64,000 bases of DNA from Plasmodium relictum. Lineage: Eukaryota > Apicomplexa > Aconoidasida > Haemosporida > Plasmodiidae. The first letter of the stretch is position 1. Each line of letters starts with the position of its first letter. Positions 1 through 13,424 of the stretch are shown here, piece by piece. The notes under the pieces are model-generated. The model saw only the letters and a list, made by a program, of their open reading frames with translations. It did not search any database and was not told where the DNA came from. The position numbers were made by a program, and so were the translations under genes. The stretch spans positions 124,001 through 188,000 of the forward strand of contig NC_041684.1 of NCBI RefSeq assembly GCF_900005765.1. The letters run 5' to 3'.

Positions 1-3000
1 AATAAAAAGAATAAAATATATTCATTCACAGCAATCAATATATACATATATATATACATATATATATATAAATATATATATATATGCATTCAACAAATGA
101 TAATTTATTAAATATAAATAGCAGGAATAATATTTTACCAAGTAAAATTAAATATGTGAAATCATATATGCATGAAGAAAATCAAAGGATAATAATATAT
201 ATTTTTAAGCATTTTAAAAATTAATTAAATTAATGTTTTCTTTTTATATAAGAGACATATGCATGATGTATAATTATATATATTTATGTAATATACAAAA
301 ATGAACAATGGAAAATTATATATATATATATTTTCCACTCATGGAAAAAAATAGAAAAAACAAAAATTAATAGATGATATAAAATTAAATAAAGTTCATA
401 AATTATATTCTTAAGAAAATATGTATTAAAGAAAAAAATAATAAATAGAAAATATAACAAATTTCATATAAAGAAATAGTTTCTTCAAAAAAATTCTAAA
501 ATTTTCTATATCTAATATATTTTTCCTTTTAATCAATTCATTTTTTTTTTTATTTATGTTTTATTTATATATATATATTTTAATTAAAATTTTTCACTTT
601 TTAACAAAATAAATGGACATATATTTTTATATAGACGACTTATTTATACAATTTTTTATAAGGGAGATGAAAAACAGATAAATGTATTACATGAAAATTT
701 TATCAAGAGGAAATGTATAACAAAGAAAAAAAATTAAATCATATATAAAAGGAAATATATAAAAATCATAATTATAAAACACATATAAAGATTTTTAATA
801 GATTTAAAGTATTACGTATTATTTTATATATATATTAAAAGAAAAAATCATTCTTATTTATTTCATAATGTATCATCATATATATATATATATTTATCAC
901 ATAATATAAAATTCTTTTTATTTTAATAAATAATAAATTATCATACATATATAAAAAACAAGGACTTAATGAAAATAAAAAAAAAAAATATCAAACAATC
1001 AAAGGCTTTTTATATCTCTCTTTTTTTTTTCTATTTTTCCTAAAAAAAATTGTAAATACATTATAAATTTATATTATTCTCTAAGAATTAATACAGAAAT
1101 ATTGAAAATAAAATAGAAAAAAAATACATGTATAAATAAAACTATCAATAAGTCAAGAAATATATATATTTTTTTTATGCAGAAGCATGTGTAATTAAGC
1201 TTTTATTATATATTTATATTCATAATAATAAAAAATAAATGCAGCAACTACTCGTGCATATAATTTTTATAAAGGTAATATACAGTTGTAATATATGGAT
1301 TTTAATAGGTAAAAATTTATGCAAAATATGTTTGTATTAATGTAACTATTATCAATTTTCCTAAAAAATAAAAAAATATATTTTTTTTTTCATATAAACA
1401 GATGTATCATTATTTCTGAACTAAGTTTTAATGAAATTAAAAAAAAAAAAAAAATATACATTTTTGTTAATCAAAGTATTTATAATAAAAAGTAACTTAA
1501 AATTTTATCGTAATTAAAAAAAAAAAAAAATAATTAATATAAATAGGGAATACATATGAGAACACTTTAATAATAAAAAGGGCTTAAGATTGTATGTATG
1601 TTTATATATGTGCATACGTTAAATAATTAAAAACTAAAATATCATGGAATATTATTTTTCAATAGAAAGTGCTTTATGCCTTATGTCCCAGATCAAAAAT
1701 AAAAGAATATAAATAAATTAATCAATATAAAAAAAAAAAAAATTTCCTTTTTTCATAAATAAATTATATTTTTAAAAATATTATTTTATTTTTTTTTTTT
1801 TTTAAACTTTATTTTTATAAAAAGCCCATTCTATTCATATCAAAGAATAAGCACATATTATTAAATAATAAAAAGTAGATAAAAAAAAGGTAAGAAAATT
1901 TTAAGATAAATATAAGGATTAAGAGTTATAAATTAATAATTAAAACTATTTTTTTTTTTTTTAGTAAAATAAAAAATTATAAAATATATTACATTGAAAA
2001 AGAATTAAAATATATCAAAAAATATATAGTTTTATACAAACATGTTCTTCTAAATTTGTTATTATACTATTAATAATATCTCTATTACTACAATAAAAAT
2101 ATTTCCTTTTAATTTTTATATATTTAAAGGAATACAAAAAAAAAAAAAATGCTACATGAAAATTTCTAATAATACAATACAAAATGCATATATAAAGAAG
2201 TAAAAAAAACATATATGCTAATTTTATATAAATATATAAAATGTATATATTTATACTTTACATAAATACATAAAAAAAAATAAATATTTTAAGATATTAT
2301 ATAAAAACAAACACATATATTGTAATAAATATAAACACATATATATGCTTATGAAAAGATGCAACGCATAAATAATATCTATTTTACGATTTTATAATTT
2401 CTTAAAAATAACATTTTAGGTTTTGTATTCTTTATAAAAATACAACTTATGAAGTACTTAAATAAATTCATTATAAAAGTAAAAAATTTAATCATATGTA
2501 TTCTTTCATAATTAAGTTGTAATTTCTTATTTTATTAAAATAATAGCATAGAAAGTATTATATGAAGCAACAAAGCTCTAAATAGAAACAAAATAAAATA
2601 TTTTAATATATGAACATAAAATAAAAAACAGGTAAATTAAAAATGCATGAAGTTTTCATTTAAAATATAATTTCAATTTTATAATTAAACTATTCTATTT
2701 TAATTATGTAATTCATAAAAACAAGACCTTCATTAAAGGATAAAGAAAAAATTTTATAAAAAGTAAAATAAGAAATATGTATATCATTTATTTAAAAAAC
2801 AAAATTATGGATTTTTTTTTTTTTTTTTTTGTTATATATATTAGATAACATTTTTTATTTCTTTTTATTTTTTTTATTTTTAATCTTTTTATGCAACACA
2901 AAAAATCTTAATAAACGTATATATATTGTGAAATTTTTTTAAGAATAACTCGAAGTTTATTATAACTTTCTGTTTTTTTTCTTTTTTTTATCATTTTTTT

Positions 3001-5287
3001 TAATTTTTCAAAATAATAATTTACAAGTTCTTTAACAATTTAATAGAAAAAAAATAAAAAAGGAAAAAAAAGAGGAAAATAAATATTAGTGCATTATTTA
3101 TTACCTAATCCTAGAATTATTAATGAGAGTTTTCTAACCTAATAAGCTTACATTTTTGGAATATTTTTTTTAAACCTTTTTATAATTTTTTGGTATTTTC
3201 TTTCTGTTAAAAAATGATAAAAAAAGAAAATAATTATAAATATTAAATTATCAAAAATAACTTTCTTTTATAATGAAAGTAACATTGTTTACTCCTAATT
3301 TTTTCTTTTCCACTATTTCTTTTTTAAAAGGAAAAAAAAAAAAAAAGAAACAAATAGTGCATGCACTTTTTAGAGTTTATATTTTTAAGATATATTAAAT
3401 AGGAATTTTTCCATAATAAACTATTTTTTTTTTTTTTTGGAAAATATTTAAAATGTTTTTACCTAATTTCTTAAATGATGGGCTCATTAAAATAAGGTTC
3501 TTTATTATCCAATAATTCAGATTATAATTAAAATAATACATATATATTTATATATATTTCTTACATTATGTTTACTTGTAATAACATTTAATTAATATAA
3601 ATAACAAAAATATTTGTATGCACATAAAGTGTATATAAATTATATAACTTAAAAATTCTTATAATAACAATTATTTAAGGACTTACAGTGGAAACAATAT
3701 TACTTTATATATTTAATACAAAAAAAAAAAAAAAAAAAATATAATAATGCATATTTTTTAAATGTATTTTTTTAAATATATATATATAATGTAGTATTTT
3801 CATATAATCCCAGTAAATTTATAAGTTTTTGACTATGTTTATTTTTAACGTAATAGGTTTAAGTTAATATTTTAATCAATTAATAGTAGTGTAATGAAAA
3901 TAACCTAAGATACATAATTGTACTTAATGCCTAATTTCAAATGAGCAAATATAAATTCCAATACGATATATATATTAGCACAAATATTTTTCCTTTATTT
4001 TATTTTTTATTTTTAAAGCATATGAAGGTATATATATAAAAATTTTTTTTTTTCTTAATTTGAAATGATGACTTTTTTTTTAAATTTTCTTTGTCCACTA
4101 TATTCATATATGAACATATTTATTATATTGTAATTGTATCCTTAAACATATTTAAAAATTAAAAAAAAAATTAGCCAAAAATGATAAAAAGAAATGAAAA
4201 TAAAAAAAACTTATGTTGCATTAATAGAAAGTATAAAAATATTATAAAATAAGATTTTAATTATGTAAAAATATTTAAAATAAAAAAATAAAAATATATT
4301 TATTAAAACAACTGATTTCGAAATAAAAAAAAAAAATAATTTTTTTCTATTAATTCAATGTCACGGTAAAATATAATGAGCGTAAATTTTCTTTATTAAT
4401 TTTGAACATAAGAAAATTTTATGATAAAATTAATACTTTAAATTATTAAAATGTTATTTAAATTTTAATTTTTTCCATATTTGTATAGAAAATAATTTCA
4501 CATATATATATATATTTTTATTTAAAATTTTTTAATTGAATATAATTTTTATCTTTTTCTTACGTGATATATATATTAAATTTAATTAAAGAAAAATTTA
4601 AACTTACACAAAAATAAGCATTTTAAGGGGTGACTCTTTTAAGTTTATTATTAATCCAAAAGTTAACATAAATTATTAATTTAATATATATAAAAGTTAC
4701 TATTCCCAATTTCATTACTTTATAAAATACTTTTATAAATTATATTAATTTAAAAAGAAATACTTTTATTATTTTTTTTTAAGGAATTAAACTTTCAAAA
4801 AAAAAAGTCATATATGTATAATAAATAATTGGGTACATTATTTTATGAAAGGATATATAAAATTAAGATGCGTAATTTAATTTTTTTTATTTCAATTTGA
4901 TTCTTTTATTTTAATTATTCAAACTTATTTCAAATATTTTATTTTATTCCATTTTATTTTTATTTCTTTTTCTCATTTATTTTTTTCATTTATTTTACTT
5001 TACATTTTTTTTTTTTCAGTAGAAGATTTTAAAAAAATATATAAAAAATATTTTTTTTTTTTTTTATATATAGAAAAATTAAAGATTTATAATTTGTTTG
5101 ATATGCAAAAAATAAAATTTTTATAGTTCCTTTTAAGTATAATTATAATATAAACTATTTTAAAAAAGTATTTTTCATTTTTTTGAAAAAAAAATATATA
5201 TAACATATATATATATATATATGTTTTTTTGTCATTTTTTATATTTTATTTGAAAAATATAAATTTTATTTTGATACATAAACAAAA
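1..5287. other. Long gene-free AT-rich stretch upstream of eL30
   Basis: No open frame here is longer than about 65 codons and none resembles a protein. The sequence is dense in A/T homopolymers and short TA runs, typical of Plasmodium intergenic DNA, but 5.3 kb is longer than any other gap in the window (next longest about 2.2 kb). It must carry the 5' region of eL30 and perhaps flanking sequence of a gene left of the window. The only sites that stand out are the 12-bp palindrome at 3356-3367 with its adjacent inverted repeat, and a slightly GC-richer patch near 1664-1694. No tRNA, snRNA or consensus C/D-box snoRNA was recognised. A centromere is not excluded but I see no long tandem array. 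Confidence 0.6.
3311..3367. promoter_or_regulatory. Imperfect inverted repeat plus TGCATGCA palindrome
   Basis: The arm CACTATTTCTTTTTT at 3311-3325 is matched by an imperfect reverse complement ending AATAGTG at 3353-3359, able to form a hairpin with an A/T loop. Overlapping its 3' foot is a perfect 12-bp palindrome, AGTGCATGCACT (3356-3367). It contains TGCATGCA, which I recall as the core bound by the Plasmodium ApiAP2 factor AP2-EXP. It lies about 1.9 kb upstream of the eL30 start. Regulatory function is inference only. Confidence 0.3.
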
Positions 5288-5834
5288 ATGGCCAAAAAAA
5301 CAAAAAAGAGTGCAGGTGATAATATAAACTCAAAATTACAACTTGTTATGAAATCAGGGAAGTATCAATTTGGAAGAAAATCTTGTTTAAAAGCTTTAAG
5401 AACAGGAAAAGGTTTTTAAAAAAAAATTTTTAAAACAAATTTTATATATATTATATTTAAACATTAAATATATTTCATAAAAAACAATTTATCCAAAATA
5501 AGAATAAAAAAAAAAAATAAAATAAAACAAAAATATATATTTTTCTATTATTGTTTTATTCTCTACTTAATACAAATGGAAATTTTATGTATATATATCT
5601 TTATATATTTATATATATTTTTTTTTATTAGGAAAATTAGTAATAGTTAGTAGTAATTGTCCACCTATACAAAGAAGTGTAATTGAATACTATGCAATGC
5701 TTTCAAAATGCGGAGTTCATGATTATCATGGGGATAATAATGATTTAGGAACTGCTTGTGGAAAATTATTTAGAATTAGTTGTTTAGTTATAACAGATGT
5801 AGGTGATTCAGATATAATTAAAACAAATGAATAA
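5288..5834 (+). CDS. RPL30: 60S ribosomal protein eL30
   Basis: Component of the cytosolic large ribosomal subunit. There are two exons, 5288-5411 and 5632-5834, joined across a 220-bp GT-AG intron that splits a glycine codon, giving 108 aa, the usual size for eL30. Diagnostic segments are [13 protein letters not shown] near residues 18-30, [15 protein letters not shown] in the middle, GTACGK, and the C-terminal DVGDSDIIK; these match eukaryotic eL30 closely. The start is the only ATG in frame and sits in a good A-rich context after a long AT-rich leader. An intron just after about 40 codons is common for parasite ribosomal protein genes. The assignment is secure. Its 3' neighbour is convergent, on the minus strand. 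Confidence 0.96.
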
Positions 5835-6471
5835 AATTATACAACAAAAAAGAAAAAAAAATTTTTTAATTTCTATTATTATGATAAGAATTCTTTAAAA
5901 AATATATATATATATATATATTTTATATCTACCTTTTTTTTTTTTATATATTATATATATATATATATATAAAATAATTCTTTGAAACATATTATCTTTT
6001 TGTTTTTCATTTATATTTTAATCGTAAAAAAAAAAAATATATTTATATATATATGTTCTATAACATTATAAAGATATGATCAGAAAACTTCCATCTTTGC
6101 AAGATTATATAAAAATAATTTTAAAATGTATTATTAAAAAATAAAATAATTTAATCATTAGTTTAATAAAAATGAATATTGTAATTAAAAAGGAAAAGTT
6201 TTTTATAATAATAAAAAAAAAAAAAAAGCTACCTATTTTTTTTTTATGTCAAAAGGAGAAATTTTTAAATATTTTAGTTATAAAAAAATACTATTATTTT
6301 TATTATTATAATTTTGTTATATATAACAATTTAATACATATATAAATTTATAAAAAAAAAAATTTAATGAACATTTTATATCAGGAACTTATTGTAACAT
6401 TAAAACAATATATTTTAAAAAAGTTCTCAAAAAAAAAAAAAAAGAAAATAACAAAAAAAAATTTTATTATT
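5835..6471. other. Convergent intergenic region
   Basis: This holds the 3' regions of eL30 (+) and the TMEM94-like gene (-). It is mostly TA-rich, but about 6073-6107 is a less AT-biased patch with no open frame, which could be a 3'UTR element or a small non-coding RNA. No consensus C/D or H/ACA boxes could be fixed. Confidence 0.5.
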
Positions 6472-8651
6472 TTATTTAGGACTCCACATACCTAAACGAG
6501 TACCAAATAAAACTTTTAAATATTTCTGTCTGTTTATTTTTATTTTTTCTTCAACTTTTTTTAATATTTCATTTGTTATTAATATTAATAAATTAAAAAT
6601 GATCATTAAGAAAATTAATGCTGTATCAGGGTACTATTTAAAAAAAAAAAAAGATATATATATATATATATAAGTTTAAATATTGCATATTTAAAAAATT
6701 AAAATAAAAAAATACCTGCTTAATATAATAAGAAGGCAATATAATTATACGAATTGCTACATTTATAAAACTTAAAATAAGAAAAACAAATAAACACAAA
6801 AAATAATTTTTAGAATTTTGTATACAGGACAACTTAAATATTGATTCATATCTGAAATTAATACAAATATATATATATATAATAATTTAATTTTAAAAGT
6901 AACTTTTTTATTTTATTTTATTTTATTATTTTTTTACTAACCTATCGCTATAAGACAAGGATGACACAAAAAAAAAAAGAGAAAAATGAAAAAAAAAAAA
7001 AATTTGTGATTGTTTAATCATTACATCAGCCATATTACGCATATTAAAATTCAATTTTTCATAAAGTATATAAATTAACATATGACATTTATAAAAAGAT
7101 CCTATTTATAAAGTAGTAAAGTATAAATTTAAAAAAAAAGTACAAAATATTAATAATTTAATAACTTTTGCTATATGCATATAGTTTACAATTATACTTT
7201 CATATATAAATATATATATTTTTTCTAAATTTTTATTACTTATAGACATATTCTGAAGACAGTGATAAACTATATCTTCTTTGAAATTTTTTTTAAAATT
7301 ATTACTTAATTCTTGTATAATTAATTTATTTTCTATTATGTATTTTTTTGTAAAACTTCTATTTATCAAATGTAGATAATATGACGATAAAATACTTGAG
7401 TATATTAGCATGGGTACCCACTTAATTAAAAAAAAAATCTAGAAAAGAAATAAAAATAAATATATAAATAAATATATTATATACATGATTTTTTATGTAT
7501 TATTTTCATATTATTATTTTTTTTTTTAAATAGAAATGATAAAAAATGTAAAAAAATATTATGCAGAACTTTTGTATTATATATTTAAATATAAATATGC
7601 ATATTCATTTATTTATTAAAATATTGTTCTTACTAATTTTTTAATTAAAAACTCTTTTGTAATAACTTTATCTGGGATATCATTCATTATAGTTGAATTG
7701 TTGTTATTACTTAAGAGGCATATCGACAATATAGGTATTATTAAGAGAATGAATAATAAGTAATCCACCACCTAAAAAATTGATATCATATGCATATACA
7801 TAATATTCACATACTTATTTATATATTGTGGTAAATAGTTACCGAGATAAATGGTGGCAAAAAAAAAACCAAAATCATAAATACTAAAAAAGATAAATAG
7901 GAATAATAAAAGTAAAAATAAAACATCATTAATGATACGTTTTTTTTGTAAATTCTTGAGCTTTTTAATAATTTATAAACTAATTCGACTGTGTTTTGAG
8001 ACAAATCTAAAAATGCATATTTATATATTTATATTTATATATATGCTATTTATAAAGCTTTCTTAATATGATGTTATTTTTTATTTTTTTTCTCTCTAAA
8101 TACCTAAATTATTTTTTTCAATAATTAAATTGCAAGGGAAGCTATTTATGAAAGAAGAATATGACAATAAAGGATTTTTTTTTGATGAAAAATCTTCAAA
8201 AGGATTACTTTTTTCTTTTTTTCCGTAGCAATCTCTATAATTAAAAAAAATTATTATTAAATATTTTAAAAAAGAATAAAAAATAAAGAAAAAAATGATA
8301 TATTTTGTTATTATACTTGCAAATATTATTAAAAGGTAATAATATTGAGATGGAATAATCGCATAAATTATATATATCAAAATTACTGCAATTCAAGCTA
8401 TTACCAACACATGTTATAATTTCATTATTTTTCTAATAATAAAAATATATATATGGAAAAATATATCTATATATTTAAAAAATACTTTTAACAAAATTTT
8501 TAATTTTCTCTTATTAATACAAGTAAAATTTTTATCATTTCAGCTGTATTAAATTTGTTGCAACCAGAATATAGTGAAACACGTAATGGAATATCATCAA
8601 CCTAAAAATTGTAAAAAATTAAATTCAAATTAATAAAGTTTAAATGAATAA

Positions 8652-8699
<48 letters not shown>

Positions 8700-10757
8700 G
8701 AGAAAAAATCATGAATTAATATATTATTATATAAATAAATTAATGATTGTTTAAATTTTTTTTATTTTTTTATTTTACTTCTTCTATATGTCTTTTTATA
8801 TTATTTATTCCACTAGGAATAACAACTTTTCCATCTCTATTTTTAAAACTAGGTCTAAGCAAAAAAAAAAGATATATATATATATATATATAATATGAAA
8901 TTATTGATTCTTTAATACAATTCTTTTTTAAGTATTTCCTAACTTATCATTAAAACTTAAAGAAATGGATGTATTCCAGTTTGTCTCCATACCTAGTAAA
9001 TTTGCTATATTTCTTGTATTAATTTCATCACTTTTACTGAAATATACAAATCTAATACCTGCCTATAAGAAGTAAATTATTTTTTTATTTTAAATAAAGA
9101 ATAATAACTCATATAAATTTCTTATATGTATTTTTAAGAATTTATATAATAACCTCATAAAAATCATTTATTCTAGATTGAATTTCATTGTTAGTTAAAA
9201 GTTTAACTGCCGAATTTCCTAAAAGGAATAAAATTAGTAAATAGTAATAAATTGCATATTATATATTATTTTTATTTTTTTTTTAAAAAAATTTTTTATT
9301 ATATTTTTATTTCTTAATTTAAAATTTTATTTTCTTAACCAATAAATATAGTAGTTGATAATAAATGAGAAAGAAATTTTTCATTTTCTTTTAAAGGAAA
9401 TGATTCTTCATTATAGAAATTTTTTATATTATAAACCTTTTTTTTGTTTATTGTTATTATATAAATGTTTTTGCGAAAATATTGTTTTAAATATTTAACT
9501 TCTTGGAAACTTAAAGGTCGATAAGCGAAACAAATACTTTCTATACCTAGAAGAAAATAAAAAATATTTTAAATATATCAGGAATTAGTATATTTGGAAA
9601 GATAAATTATGTATTCTACTTTTTTTTTTTTTATAATATTAAAAAATGAAATAATAGTAAATATAACCCGAAGAAATCCACTGCATATTTAAAATTCTTA
9701 ATTCTTTTTTTTTTCTCCTTTTTAATTTTTTTATTACTTTGCCATCATAATAAAACATACATTTACTAACTAAAGCTTCTAACTGACCCTAATAAAAAAA
9801 AAAAAAATTCGTAATTTTGTAAAAATATTCAACTGTAAAAAAAAAGAAATAATTTATACCTTTAAAAACATATGATATTTATCCTTCTTTTTTTCATATA
9901 AAATAAAAATAAATACAAAGTTGTCTCTAGTTGTCAAATTGTCATATATATTGATTCCTATTAAATTTTCTCCTTCATTGTTATCTTTTACATGATATGG
10001 TATATCATCTTCAGAAATTATGGATTTTTTATATTTTTTTAATTCAATATATTTTCTCTTATATAATTCATAGTCACTTTTATTTTCTATGCAAAAAAAT
10101 AACCTTAAAAAAAAAAGTTAAACAAGTAAACAAATGATAATCTATAATTATTCTTAGAGAAAACTATTTTTATTTCTTTTAATAATATATTTTTATTAAT
10201 TTTTTTTACTTCTGAAATGTAAATTTATTATATGAAAAAGAAATATTCCCAATGTCACATAAGCATATGTACAAATAACTATAATCACTTTGATTCATAT
10301 AATTTAATATATTATTTTGAAATTCATCTAGCAACCTAATTTAATAATTATACAAATAAAATAATAAAATAAGATATAAAAAAATGTATTTTTTATTATG
10401 AATAAAATATTTTTTTATAAAATTTCTACTTTAAATATTTAGGAATCTGAGTATAGTATGATATTAAAAATAAGGAATGTAAAATTTTAATATTCTGAAT
10501 TCTTTGATAAGCGTACATACTTTTATTATCCATGAATATATCAATTATCGTCAAAATATAATTATAATTGTTCTGTATACTTTTTATATTTTTATTTAAA
10601 TTAAAGTCATTTTTATTATTTAAATAATTATATATACAAATTTCTTTAATGCTATGATTAGTATTTACTATAATCCCACTGCTATCTAAAAAACATAGAA
10701 CTGAGCAATCGCTTAAAATATTCAAATGGCGTTTATCTACCTTTATTCCCTTTAAAT

Positions 10758-10810
<53 letters not shown>

Positions 10811-13424
10811 TAAGTAGATAAGAATATTTATATATATTATACCTTAATGATTAACAAAAAGTTGCTTTTTAAATTGTAAAATAAACCAATTTTTTTTTTA
10901 TTAACATAAGAACTATCATCAGTTGTTGATGAAAAATCATAAGACGAAGAAAATGTTGTCTTCTCATATTGTTTATCCTTAAAATAATTTTCATATATCA
11001 TATTTAAGGAAGAGCAATAACCATATATTAATTCTGAAAATATTCTATAAAAATATTAATTATATAATAAATATTTTTATGCATTTTATTTTATTTCGTT
11101 TTATTTTATAAACCTATGAATAAATGGCAATAAAGTAACAGACATTAGTACATTGTAAATTAAAAAATAAATAATAACAAAATGAGGTATATCTATATCC
11201 TTATTAATATCTAAAAAACTTAATTTCATAAAATAAAAAAAAATTAAATAAAATATTATTTAATATTTTTTATATAATTACTAATATTTAAAAAAAAATA
11301 AAAAATAAAAATAAAAATATAATTATAATGATAATTAAAAATATGTTCCTTGAAATTATTTAACAATAATATATATTTTAATATATTACTATATGACTGA
11401 TAAAATACTGGAAATTGAAAAAAGGGTTATCCATATATAAATATAAAATAGATGTATTCTTTCAGTTAAAATAATATTCCTTAAATTTTTTTTATTTTTT
11501 AATCTTTTATTATATACTACATTATCTTCAATATATTTTTTAATAATAGATATAGATACATTATCATATGATATAAAAGAATAAAGATGAAAAGATGGTA
11601 GATATTCTCTCTTCTCTTCCTTTGGATATTTTGTTAATAAGTTAATACTAATTTTATTTTTGTTAATAGGCATAAATAATTCATTCTTTTCATATTCTCT
11701 ACCATATACTATCATAAAAAAAAAAAAAAATAATAATAACATATTAATAATATATTTATTAAAAAAAAAAAAAAGGAATAAAAATATTTATATATATTTA
11801 TACCATTTTCATTAATATTATATTCTGCACAATGACATGGGATTAGATCACCAGATCGTAATAAAAATATATCCTGTTTTATAAGCTATTATTATCCAAT
11901 TAAAAAAAAAAATATACATTTGCATATTTAAAATATGAAAATTAAAATAAAAAATATAATTAAAAAAGTTAAAATTTAAAGATATATATATATATATAAA
12001 CTAAATAAATAAATAACTATATAGTTATTTTGAAATAAAACATAAATTACAATTTTTTTTATATTAAAGAAAACAATGATATTAATTTTTCATTTCTTAC
12101 TAGGTTTGTTGGTAGCAACTCCCATTTTTTGTTTCTTAAAATAAAAATGAAATTAGAATTTGGAAAATAAGTAAAAGGAAAATCTCCCTTTTTATTTTTA
12201 GTGAAATTGCTAATTGATAAATATTTTATACCTTCATTAATTTTGTTTATAAATTGATTATTCTGTAAATATAAGAATTTAAATAGAATAAAAAGTGTAT
12301 AAATAGAAAATATGTATCTTAATATATAGTATATATATATATATATATATAATAAGAAAATGTAAATAGTATATTGTTAAATATATAAAAAAAGGTTAAG
12401 GAAAAGTTTTTTAATTAAAATAAAAAAAAAAAAGAGTGCATATATTTATACTAATTAAAATATATAAAAATGCTAATAAAGAAAAATAAAAATGAAAAAA
12501 AAAATAAATTTGTTACTTGAGCTTTCTTTGTTTCATAATAAGTAATAGTAAACAACAATAATAATAATGATATTAATATAAATAATGAAATTAAATAATT
12601 AGTACTAATAATATTATTATCTATAAAAAAAAAATAAAATAAGAAAGGAAAGAAGATTAAAAAAAAGATGTTATATTTTCTTTATATGCCCAATTAACTT
12701 TTTTTTTTTCCTTTTTATTACCTTTTAATAGTAGCTTTCCTATAAATAAAGGAATAAGAAAAATAGATATTATAAATCCTTCTGTTTTATATAAGTATTC
12801 GAACCAAAGAACTTTTTTGATTTTCTTTTTATAATTTTCTATTAAATTCTTTTTAAAAGTATATAAAAAATTAATATATAAAAATGTATATATACATATA
12901 TACACATTAAGTTCAGACAAAATTAAAAATTTATTATTTTACTATCAATGTAACATAATGATACATAGAGCAAAATATATAGAATATCTTTGTATATTTC
13001 AAATTTATCTTATTCATAACATAAAAGAATCATTATACATAAAGAAAATATTTAGAGGAAATGATTAATAAATTAATAATCAATCTCACAATATTCAAAC
13101 AAAAATAAAAGTTGTGTTTTTATTAATAAAAGTTAAATTTTTATAATTTATATAAAATATGAATTATATAATAGCTAATCTATATATTTTTTTATAGGAT
13201 TTTTCTTTTTTTTTTTAATTCAGCATATGATTGAAAATGCAATTTATAATAGGATCATATATATATTAAAAACATAGAATATTATTATATATTGCACACA
13301 TTCATATATATATAATATATATAATATTATATACTTTTAATACCTGTAATTCTGTTATAATATATTTACAAAAAAATGCATCATTTATTGCTTCTGAATT
13401 TTTCTTGTTCTCAGAATTAACCAT
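6472..13424 (-). CDS. TMEM94/ERMA-like divergent P-type ATPase membrane protein
   Basis: I reconstruct 25 coding exons (first 13344-13424, last 6472-6633) joined by GT-AG introns, all in phase, giving 1256 aa; human TMEM94 is about 1350. Exons 2-3 encode two hydrophobic helices. Exon 5 has LRSGDLIPCHC (about residue 166), matching the actuator-domain GD(I/L)IP element. Exon 9 has GIKVDKRHL...LCFLDSSGII (395-421), placed where P-type ATPases carry DKTGT. Exons 13 and 15-17 have GIESICFAYRPL, AGIRFVYFS, LLGMETNWNTSISL and IEEVDDIPLRVSLYSGC, which I recognise as TMEM94-family hallmarks. The C-terminus has further hydrophobic helices and ends FGTRLGMWSPK. In human cells TMEM94 is an ER protein proposed to load magnesium. 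Here the DKTGT lysine and threonines and the GDGxND hinge are absent, so pumping is uncertain. Intron 1 is the longest, about 0.5 kb. Confidence 0.85.
8657..8699. repeat. (AAT)n microsatellite in an intron
   Basis: About 14 uninterrupted trinucleotide units lie in the intron between the IEE-ending exon (8779-8854) and the VDDIP exon (8521-8601) of the TMEM94-like gene. Confidence 0.9.
10760..10807. repeat. (TA)n microsatellite in an intron
   Basis: About 24 TA units form most of the short intron just upstream of the exon that carries the degenerate phosphorylation motif of the TMEM94-like gene. Confidence 0.9.

Noticed and set aside
4055-4330. Possible C/D-box snoRNA (ATGATGA near 4064 with a distant CTGA)
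   Set aside because: The boxes are about 250 bases apart with no terminal stem or guide-like sequence.
1-5287. Centromere or subtelomeric repeat
   Set aside because: No long tandem array, no telomere-type heptamers and no variant-gene families were seen; composition resembles other intergenic DNA here.
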